Shown here one piece after another: positions 1 through 5,390 of a stretch of 7,178 bases of DNA. The stretch's first letter is position 1; each line of letters starts with the position of its first letter. The position numbers were made by a program, and so were the translations under genes. This stretch comes from Herminiimonas sp. (lineage in GTDB: Bacteria > Pseudomonadota > Gammaproteobacteria > Burkholderiales > Burkholderiaceae), in assembly GCA_014377155.1 (NCBI GenBank), contig JACMQD010000190.1, positions 1-7,178 on the forward strand, written 5' to 3'. The notes below the pieces were generated by a model, which did no database searches, was not told the DNA's origin, and saw nothing but the letters and a program-made list of their open reading frames with translations.

Positions 1-245
1 TTCGCGTATTCGATCCGGCGCATCCACACTTCCATTGCACCTGCAATCGCGAAAAAGTTGGCAATATGTTGAAGATGCTCGGCAAACCCGAGGTCGATTC
101 CGCACTCGACGAATTGGGGCTGCTGGCGATTGATTGTGATTTTTGCGGCCAGCACTACGAATTTGATAAAGTCGATTGCGCGCAGTTATTTGCAGCAGAA
201 ACGACTGTCGAGGCGCTGCAGCCACCGAATCCGATCAAACATTGA
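1..245 (+). CDS. hslO: Hsp33 redox-regulated chaperone, C-terminal part (partial at left edge)
   Basis: The reading frame starting at base 3 runs open to a TGA at 243-245 and gives 80 residues, the C-terminal end of Hsp33. Hsp33 is a cytoplasmic holdase chaperone activated by oxidation: four zinc-binding cysteines release zinc, form disulfides and expose the substrate-binding surface. All four are visible as CTC (codons at 36-38 and 42-44), a 30-residue spacer, and CDFC (codons at 135-137 and 144-146). This CXC-X30-CXXC arrangement is diagnostic of the family. Phrases such as NMLKMLG before the second cysteine pair and DKVDCAQLF after it are also typical. The N-terminal substrate-binding domain lies outside the window. 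The gene precedes the chromate transporter pair on the same strand, about 160 bases away, so co-transcription is possible but not shown. The family call is secure. Confidence 0.95.
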   Translation, partial: RVFDPAHPHFHCTCNREKVGNMLKMLGKPEVDSALDELGLLAIDCDFCGQHYEFDKVDCAQLFAAETTVEALQPPNPIKH

Positions 246-405
246 TTACGTTGCGCGGTCATGAAGGTTGACCGTATTCGCCGGTTTTTTGGCGCGATCA
301 GACAACCGACGACTGGTCGCCCCGCGTCCGGCAATAAAAAATCGATTCCGGCTGGCACCTCGGTTAAGATTGACGCTCTTTTCTTAAACACCCGCACCAG
401 CATCC
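246..405 (+). other. Intergenic region between hslO and the chr pair
   Basis: These 160 bases hold no convincing gene. A 6-bp inverted repeat (CGGTCA at 256-261, TGACCG at 269-274) is followed about 10 bases later by six T (285-290). It could be a weak terminator for hslO, but the stem is short and the T run is not adjacent. A TTGACG hexamer at 370-375 resembles a -35 box, but I see no good -10 at the right distance. No strong Shine-Dalgarno sequence precedes the ATG at 406. Confidence 0.35.
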
Positions 406-981
406 ATGATCCCTGTACCGCCTGAGGAGAGACCGCAACCGAGCTCTCCGCGCGATCTGTTTTTTTCCTTCACGATTCTCGCTTTACAAGGTTTCGGTGG
501 CGTACTGGCGATCGTTCAGCGCGAGCTGGTCGAAAAAAAGCGCTGGCTGACCAAGGAAGAATTCATTGAGGAATGGGCCGTCGCCCAGATCATGCCCGGC
601 CCGAATGTGGTCAATCTTTCGTTGATGGTCGGTGCAAGGTATTTCGGTCTGCGTGGTGCCCTGGCCGCAGTCGCGGGGATGCTGACTATTCCGCTGTTCA
701 TCGTACTGCTGCTGGCGCTGGTATATGCACATTTCGCAGACTATCCGGGTGTCGCCGGCGCCCTGCGCGGCATGGGCGCGATTGCCGCCGGCCTGATCGC
801 CGCTACCGGCCTGCGGCTACTCGGTGCGTTGAAGTCGCATCCGATGGGCGTGGCTCTTTGCGTCGCGCTTGGTACCGCCTGCTTCATCGCCATGGCGCTG
901 CTACGATGGCCCTTGCTTTACGTGCTGCCCGTGCTGGGATCGATTGCCTGCTTCGTTACCTACCTCAGGCTCGGTAAATGA
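406..981 (+). CDS. chrA: Short-chain chromate transporter (CHR family), first subunit
   Basis: This 191-residue integral membrane protein belongs to the CHR (chromate ion transporter, PF02417) family. Long family members export chromate from the cytoplasm and consist of two homologous halves; this is a single half, matching the short-chain type encoded as adjacent gene pairs. Visible hallmarks are the GFGG turn (residues 29-32), a charged stretch with VQREL, WL at 47-48, and PGPN at 64-67. Hydrophobic segments follow at about 84-109, 118-140, 146-165 and 168-187. The start at 406 is the only candidate in frame, because a TAA lies upstream at 385-387 and no ATG, GTG or TTG intervenes. Its ribosome binding site is weak. 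The stop overlaps the next gene's start, implying translational coupling and joint function. The family is clear; chromate as the actual substrate is inferred from family membership. No chrB-type regulator is in the window. Confidence 0.88.
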   Translation: MIPVPPEERPQPSSPRDLFFSFTILALQGFGGVLAIVQRELVEKKRWLTKEEFIEEWAVAQIMPGPNVVNLSLMVGARYFGLRGALAAVAGMLTIPLFIVLLLALVYAHFADYPGVAGALRGMGAIAAGLIAATGLRLLGALKSHPMGVALCVALGTACFIAMALLRWPLLYVLPVLGSIACFVTYLRLGK

Positions 982-1571
982 CGGCGACGGCGACGCCGAC
1001 ACTGGTGCTGCACCTCGCCGATTGGCTGCAGTTGTTCACCCAATATCTTTCCTTGTCGCTGTTGTCGATTGGCGGCGCCATATCGACGACGTCGGACATG
1101 CATCGGTTTTTGGTGGAGCAGCATGGCTGGCTAAGCGACGCCCAGTTCAATGCCTCGATAGCGATCGCACAGGCAGCGCCTGGCCCGAACGTCTTGTTCG
1201 TGGCACTGATGGGATGGAACGTCGGCCTCAATGCTGGCGGGCTCGCCCACGGCATGCTGGGCGTGGCAGTCACGATGATCGGCATCCTCTTGCCCAGCAC
1301 TACCGTGACCTATTTCGCTGCGCAGTGGGGCCACCGCAATCGAGATTTGCGTAGCGTGCGGGCTTTCAAGCAAGGCATGGCGCCAATCGTGATTGGCCTG
1401 TTGATCGCCACCGGGTGGGTATTGGCATCCTCGGCCAATTACCATGATAGGCCGCAGTGGCCCTTGTGGCTGGCGACAGGCATCAGTACGGTAGTGGTAT
1501 GGAAAACCCGTGTGCATCTTTTGTGGCTGCTCGCCATCGGCGCGGTGCTGGGGTGGTTCGGCGTCTTGTAG
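978..1571 (+). CDS. chrA: Short-chain chromate transporter (CHR family), second subunit
   Basis: This 197-residue membrane protein is the partner of the preceding CHR protein. The ATG at 978 overlaps the previous TGA (979-981) as ATGA, so translation is probably coupled. It shows the same family signature: IGG at residues 31-33, FLVEQHGWL at 44-52, an AQAAPGPN segment at 64-71, and a glycine-rich helix around GLNAGGLAHGMLG (83-95). Hydrophobic segments follow at about 95-116, 134-152, 160-175 and 179-195. The two halves are expected to sit in the inner membrane with opposite orientation and form a heterodimer equivalent to one long ChrA, as proposed for other short-chain pairs; that is family knowledge, not visible here. 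The gene ends 54 bases before the convergent stop of the spermidine-synthase-like gene. I see no clear hairpin terminator in that gap. Substrate remains inferred. Confidence 0.88.
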   Translation: MTATATPTLVLHLADWLQLFTQYLSLSLLSIGGAISTTSDMHRFLVEQHGWLSDAQFNASIAIAQAAPGPNVLFVALMGWNVGLNAGGLAHGMLGVAVTMIGILLPSTTVTYFAAQWGHRNRDLRSVRAFKQGMAPIVIGLLIATGWVLASSANYHDRPQWPLWLATGISTVVVWKTRVHLLWLLAIGAVLGWFGVL

Positions 1572-1625
1572 ACCGGGGAAGGCGGCACTTCATGACGGCA
1601 CCGCGATCGCACGAGCTCTAGATGG

Positions 1626-2570
1626 CTATGCCATAGTCTGGATATGTGCGGCCAGCGCAACTAACCGTAGTTCGCCATCGCGGTCGAGTTCGCTTGCCCG
1701 GCTCTTGAGCAGACGCGTCGAATGCAGGTGTACGTCGCCGCGCACGCAAAAGACGATTAAATTCCGGCTGTCGATTGCGGTATGCCACCAGATGCCACTG
1801 AAAATTGTCTGCAACTGCTTGAGTGCTAGTCCATTATCTGCAGCTGAACCCCACAGATTGGCGACCAGAACGCCACCTGGATTGATCATCGCGGCGCAGT
1901 CACGGAAAAACGTCTCTGAATTCAAACCCTCAACCATCCCATCGGCATCGAAGCCGTCGAGCAGAACGACGTCCACCGCGAATGGCGAGCTTCTGATGAA
2001 TTCAATAGCATCGATGCAGCAAATTCGAAAGCGGTGATCATCCGGCGGAACCAGAAAATCCGTTCGTAGCGCAACGACATCAGCGTCGATTTCAAGAACC
2101 GTGATGTTGGCTGCGGGGAGACGCCTGTGGCAATATTTTGCTAGCGAACCGCCCCCCAGGCCGACCATCATGATTTCACACGGCGCAGGTTGAAACAACA
2201 AAAATCCCATCATCATCGCGGTATACGGGAGTGCCAGTCGGTCAGGACGGTCTAGCCACATCGCGCTCTGGATTGACTGGGCATCCATATGCAAGGAACG
2301 AAAATGGCTGCCGGCGAACGCGAACGGTTTGCCATCGGCACGGCGCAGGATTTGCGCGAACGATGACAGGTCGTCACTGTGCCATTCGACACTGGCTTGA
2401 TCCCGGTGTTCTCGCAACAACGCGAGCTCGACCAAGTCGCGCGCCGGCAGTAACGGATATTCCTCGGCCAGCTCTTCGAGCCATTGCAAACAACTCTCGC
2501 TCAATACGACTTCACCGAAATAGGAATCGCGAGCGACGACATCGAGTACGCGTTTAAGTGCCTGCGACAC
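1626..2570 (-). CDS. Spermidine-synthase-like SAM-binding protein, probably not a true aminopropyltransferase
   Basis: This 314-residue cytoplasmic protein has a Rossmann-like SAM/decarboxy-SAM binding core of the spermidine synthase (SpeE) superfamily. Visible elements are a nucleotide-binding loop VGLGGGSL (136-143), the acidic strand end VLEID (158-162), DAIEF (187-191) and a strand ending LLDGFD (203-208), which keeps the D-x-x-D spacing of the catalytic loop. Compared with the usual SpeE motifs, GGGDGG has lost its Asp (Gly140), the YHE motif reads YTA (116-118), and the Pro after D-x-x-D is missing. About 80 residues precede the segment that resembles the SpeE substrate-binding region, which is unusual. 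A methyltransferase or other SAM-dependent role is as likely as polyamine synthesis. The start is GTG at 2570-2568, five bases after the preceding gene's stop. No ATG, GTG or TTG occurs for at least 15 codons upstream in frame, so translation is probably coupled. The fold is fairly sure; the reaction is unknown. Confidence 0.8.
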   Translation of the reverse strand: MSQALKRVLDVVARDSYFGEVVLSESCLQWLEELAEEYPLLPARDLVELALLREHRDQASVEWHSDDLSSFAQILRRADGKPFAFAGSHFRSLHMDAQSIQSAMWLDRPDRLALPYTAMMMGFLLFQPAPCEIMMVGLGGGSLAKYCHRRLPAANITVLEIDADVVALRTDFLVPPDDHRFRICCIDAIEFIRSSPFAVDVVLLDGFDADGMVEGLNSETFFRDCAAMINPGGVLVANLWGSAADNGLALKQLQTIFSGIWWHTAIDSRNLIVFCVRGDVHLHSTRLLKSRASELDRDGELRLVALAAHIQTMA

Positions 2571-2575
2571 CTTAC

Positions 2576-3484
2576 TTACTGTCCTGACTGTTGCCGACGA
2601 TATTCCTCTCTTTTCATTGTCAGGTAACTGTTGCGGTCGAGTTCATGCAGCTGCCGGGGATAGCGTTCGGTCGCTGCGAACCAACTTTCAATCGCCTTCT
2701 CGAACCGTTGCGCCGGTGCAGCTTCGCGCGCGTCCAGATACGAGTCAATCGCCAGGTAATACCGCATCGTATTGCGCTCCACGAGGCCGCGGATACCGCC
2801 GATATAGTCGCCCTGCCCTTTTGTAAAACCGACTTTGTTGCTGCCTATGGTAGCCAAATAACCTTGCATCGCGACTTTCGACGCAAAGCTGTAACCATAG
2901 GAATAGGTCAAATGCAGGAAGGTTTTGCCTTCGGCAACCGACGTTGCTTCCAGCACGATCCGGTAGTCACTGGTACCGAGCGGCCCATTGTCGGCATTGA
3001 GCTTGACATCCAGGTACTCAGGCGTACTCTGTGCGGCATTGAAAATGAAATCGACCCGATATGCTTGCTCTAACGGTTGGTCATGTTTCTTACCGATACT
3101 AACTGCCAGCATCGGCACATCCTTGTTTTGGGTGACCCGACACTGTTTGGTATTCAAATGCAGGATCAATACATCGCACCAGCTTGCCGGCTTCGACAGC
3201 GCGGCGTTGACATCGGCGATCGGGTGATCCACCAACGCATATACTTCCCCTTGCAACCGATTCGGCATTTCATTTGATTCGACTGCGATGGGTCGGTTGA
3301 ACTGGTTGTTTTTCAGCGTGTCCGTTAATGCAGCATATTTGGCACGCAACGAGATTGCAGAACGCGAATCCGGCGCGGCATGTACTGGTTGAATAGAGAC
3401 AAAAGCCAACGTAGCGACCAGAATAGGCGCGAGCGCCGCGCTTGTCATAAATTTTCTGGAAATCTTAAATTGATGTCGTGACAT
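2576..3484 (-). CDS. Exported protein with probable START/SRPBCC-like domain
   Basis: I do not recognise a named family for this 302-residue protein. It begins with a Sec-type signal peptide: a basic n-region (residues 1-11), a hydrophobic core at about 14-31, and a VHA-A cleavage site near 36-37, so the mature protein should be periplasmic. The mature part has a helix-rich start, then alternating strands from about 78 to 198 (GEVYALVDHP, YRVDFIFNA, SDYRIVLEA, KTFLHLTYSY) and a long C-terminal helix (about 228-250). That order resembles a START/SRPBCC lipid- or ligand-binding fold; this is inference from pattern. Only two cysteines occur (103 and 115), close together, and they could form a disulfide after export. 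The tail (260-302) is charged and helical. The ATG at 3484 is chosen because it gives a complete signal peptide; an in-frame ATG at residue 13 would shorten its n-region. It is the first gene of a two-gene operon with the spermidine-synthase-like gene. Confidence 0.75.
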   Translation of the reverse strand: MSRHQFKISRKFMTSAALAPILVATLAFVSIQPVHAAPDSRSAISLRAKYAALTDTLKNNQFNRPIAVESNEMPNRLQGEVYALVDHPIADVNAALSKPASWCDVLILHLNTKQCRVTQNKDVPMLAVSIGKKHDQPLEQAYRVDFIFNAAQSTPEYLDVKLNADNGPLGTSDYRIVLEATSVAEGKTFLHLTYSYGYSFASKVAMQGYLATIGSNKVGFTKGQGDYIGGIRGLVERNTMRYYLAIDSYLDAREAAPAQRFEKAIESWFAATERYPRQLHELDRNSYLTMKREEYRRQQSGQ

Positions 3485-3790
3485 GGGTTTCTTTCAGGTT
3501 CGTGCATCGATGAAGGGAGAGTTCGCGGACGCTGACAACACGTGTCGATCGGGTAGAACTGCGGCACCGTAGCCGTAAATATTGCCTGGACAGGTAGAGG
3601 CGAAAAACCGCAGGTCATGCACGGGGTTGAATGCGCAAACATGGGGTTTAACACTGACGCTGCATTGTAGCCGCGCATGCAGTTCACGGTATGTGCGGCA
3701 GGACGCTCTAAGGGCAGACGGGCAAACAGCAGAATGATGTACATCGCGCCATAAGATCATGGATGACAGTACGGCGCCTGCTGAACTGAT
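3485..3790. other. Gene-poor intergenic stretch between the protease and the exported-protein operon
   Basis: These 306 bases should contain the 3' end of the protease transcript and the promoter of the exported-protein operon. Open frames here give cysteine-rich, low-plausibility translations with no recognisable domain, so I call no gene. A TACAAT hexamer on the minus strand (3669-3664) could be a -10 box, but no good -35 lies 16-18 bases upstream. It overlaps a 6-bp inverted repeat (CTGCAT at 3660-3665, ATGCAG at 3677-3682). A 5-bp GCGCC/GGCGC stem (3746-3750 and 3773-3777) with a 22-base loop lies just after the protease stop but has no T run, so it is not a convincing terminator. Confidence 0.4.
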
Positions 3791-5275
3791 TTACCCAAGC
3801 TTTACCGGGATAAATATTTTCGCATCACCGCGTTGAATTAACAAGGCAAGCTGCTTACTTTCGTTGCCGAGAACAGCTTGCAACTGCTCGACCGTTTCTA
3901 CCGATCGACCATTGACTGTAACGATCACATCACCCGGCTCGATCCCGCCACGTGCAGCAGCGCCAGTCGATTGCTCGACTAACAGGCCGGAAACCAGATG
4001 CGATTCGGCTTTTTCGCCGGCAGTGAGAGGCCGCACGGCAACCCCGAGCCTGCCCCGTGGTGCCTTGTCAGGTGTTGCGTCGGCGGTAGCAACCATCTCC
4101 TTGGCTTCTGCCAATGTTGCCGAAAGTTGAACAGGCTTACCAGCGCGCCAGACGTCGAGCGTCGCTTTCGATCCAGGTTTTGTCATACTGACCATTGCTG
4201 GCAAATCGCCCGAGCGACCAATGGCGGCATTGTTGAATTTCAAGATCACGTCGCCCGGCTCAAGGCCTGCCCGTGCCGCTGGGCTACCGGCTACGACGCT
4301 CGATACCAGCGCGCCATCGGGTCTTGTCAGCTTGAAGGACTCCGCCAGACTCTGGCTTAGTTCCTGAACCGTGACACCCAAGCGCGCATGTACCGCTTTG
4401 CCCGTTGCCACAATCTGGTCTTTTACATTCAGCGCGACATCGATAGGGATAGAAAACGACACACCCTGATAACCACCGGTCCTGCTGTAGATTTGCGAGT
4501 TCACGCCAACTACGGCGCCACTCGAATCGAACAGCGGTCCGCCAGAGTTACCAGGGTTGACAGCGACATCGGTTTGAATAAATGGCACCGAACCGTCCCC
4601 CGGCAACGAACGCGCTTTTGCGCTGACGATACCGGCGGTCGCGCTTTGTTCGAATCCAAATGGCGAACCTATAGCAAGCACGTAGTCGCCGACGCCGAGC
4701 TGTGCCGGATTACCCAGGCTGACCACCGGCAGGTCAGTAGCATCTATCTTCAACACGGCAATATCGGTTTCGGTATCGCTGCCCAGTACGCGTGCCTTGT
4801 ATTCACGGCGATCACTGAGCTTGACGATGACTTCGCTGGCATCTTTGACTACATGTGCATTGGTCAGGATAATGCCATCCTTGCTCAGGATGAAACCGGA
4901 GCCCTGGCCATTGACCAGTCGATCACCCCGAGGCATGCCGCGCGGCCCGCCTCGAAAGAACGGTATCAATTCTTCCGGAATGCCTTCGGGCACGTCGCCT
5001 AGGCTGGCTTTGCTCGTGCCCGCGGTGTTGATGCCGACCACTGCCGGTCCGTATTGCTGGACAATCGCACGGTAATTAGGCGCGGTCGCCGGCGCAATCG
5101 GACCTGACGTGGCCACCGGTAGCGTGGTCGAAGGTGCAACTAGCACAGTTGCTGCCGGCTGAGCTTGCTGCGTCACCTGCACCTTGTCCGCTTTAAGCCA
5201 GCCTATAGCACCGGCGCTGCCTGCTACGACGACACCTGCGGTCAGTAAAGAAGTTGCCAGAGCATTTAGTTTCAT
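3791..5275 (-). CDS. degP: DegP/HtrA-family periplasmic serine endoprotease (Do) with two PDZ domains
   Basis: This 494-residue protease degrades or refolds damaged envelope proteins. A hydrophobic N-terminal segment (residues 5-27) directs export. It lacks a crisp AXA site before the charged WLKADK stretch, so it may be a signal peptide or an uncleaved membrane anchor. The trypsin-like domain (about 65-290) carries the full catalytic triad: His141 in TNAHVV, Asp171 in TETDIAVLKID and Ser244 in NPGNSGGPL. The N-terminal loop around 93-120 is short and Gly/Arg/Pro-rich. PDZ1 spans about 298-390 (RLGVTVQ to the GDVILKFNN core) and PDZ2 about 408-492 (RLGVAVR, GDVIVTVNGR). Length and layout fit DegP/DegQ/MucD; which subtype is undecided. 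I start at the ATG at 5275 because an AGGGA ribosome site (5286-5282) sits 7 bases upstream. A frame extension to 5323 would lie upstream of the predicted transcription start. It follows the two-component genes and is probably controlled by them through the CTTAAG repeat. Confidence 0.95.
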   Translation of the reverse strand: MKLNALATSLLTAGVVVAGSAGAIGWLKADKVQVTQQAQPAATVLVAPSTTLPVATSGPIAPATAPNYRAIVQQYGPAVVGINTAGTSKASLGDVPEGIPEELIPFFRGGPRGMPRGDRLVNGQGSGFILSKDGIILTNAHVVKDASEVIVKLSDRREYKARVLGSDTETDIAVLKIDATDLPVVSLGNPAQLGVGDYVLAIGSPFGFEQSATAGIVSAKARSLPGDGSVPFIQTDVAVNPGNSGGPLFDSSGAVVGVNSQIYSRTGGYQGVSFSIPIDVALNVKDQIVATGKAVHARLGVTVQELSQSLAESFKLTRPDGALVSSVVAGSPAARAGLEPGDVILKFNNAAIGRSGDLPAMVSMTKPGSKATLDVWRAGKPVQLSATLAEAKEMVATADATPDKAPRGRLGVAVRPLTAGEKAESHLVSGLLVEQSTGAAARGGIEPGDVIVTVNGRSVETVEQLQAVLGNESKQLALLIQRGDAKIFIPVKLG

Positions 5276-5281
5276 GGTCGT

Positions 5282-5286
5282 TCCCT
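5282..5286 (-). promoter_or_regulatory. Ribosome binding site deciding the protease start
   Basis: On the minus strand AGGGA ends 6-7 bases before the ATG at 5275-5273. It is the best Shine-Dalgarno match in the region and supports the short protease form over the in-frame ATG at 5323, which has no comparable site in front of it. Confidence 0.7.
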
Positions 5287-5310
5287 TTCGAAGTTCGATT
5301 TGATCACCCG

Positions 5311-5316
5311 ATGATA
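5311..5316 (-). promoter_or_regulatory. Candidate -10 box of the protease promoter
   Basis: On the minus strand TATCAT (one mismatch to TATAAT) lies 10 bases downstream of the second CTTAAG half-site. No recognisable -35 hexamer is at the 17-base position; that place is taken by the repeat, as expected for an activator-dependent promoter. The transcription start would be near 5304, leaving a leader of roughly 30 bases before the ATG at 5275. Confidence 0.45.
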
Positions 5317-5326
5317 ATGGCATCGA

Positions 5327-5343
5327 CTTAAGCGAAACTTAAG
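5327..5343 (-). promoter_or_regulatory. PmrA/BasR-type operator, CTTAAG-N5-CTTAAG
   Basis: Two perfect CTTAAG hexamers (5327-5332 and 5338-5343) are separated by exactly 5 bases. The repeat unit extends to 7 bases (ACTTAAG) and the period is 11 bp, one helical turn. This equals the published consensus of PmrA/BasR regulators (YTTAAK-N5-YTTAAK) and fits the tandem half-site architecture used by OmpR-family dimers generally; QseB sites are related. It lies between the kinase stop and the protease start, just upstream of a candidate -10, so it most likely drives the protease. Binding by the regulator encoded at 6692-7178 is inferred. Confidence 0.7.
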
Positions 5344-5390
5344 AAATGAAAAATCGTGAAAACCACCCGCCAGTCCTACTACCCAGCGTG

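Noticed and set aside
279..294. CGCC and GGCG flanking a T run after hslO as a hairpin terminator
   Set aside because: The T run lies in the loop rather than after the stem, so it does not have the form of an intrinsic terminator.
361..390. Two TTAA-containing words upstream of the first chr gene (GGTTAAG and TCTTAAA), possibly a second PmrA-type site
   Set aside because: The TTAA cores are 20 bases apart instead of 11, and the hexamers do not match CTTAAG, so the spacing rule is broken.
261..425. Small plus-strand frame of 54 codons beginning just after hslO
   Set aside because: It overlaps the chr gene start, has no ribosome site and an unremarkable basic translation; the chr gene's family motifs make its frame the real one.
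1622..1636. Short palindrome (ATGGC-TAT-GCCAT, overlapping CTATGCCATAG) at the end of the spermidine-synthase-like gene as a terminator
   Set aside because: The stem is only 5 bp, part of it is coding sequence including the stop, and no T run follows on either strand.
2231..2557. A 108-codon plus-strand frame within the spermidine-synthase-like gene
   Set aside because: It is an Arg-rich antisense translation, typical of a shadow frame in a GC-rich gene.
3494..3760. Minus-strand open frames of 88 and 99 codons between the protease and the exported protein
   Set aside because: The translations are Cys/Pro/His-rich without domain features, the two frames overlap each other, and the 99-codon one runs into the start of the exported-protein gene.
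4388..5002. A 204-codon open frame on the plus strand inside the protease gene
   Set aside because: It is antisense to the conserved catalytic domain, and its translation has no recognisable domain.
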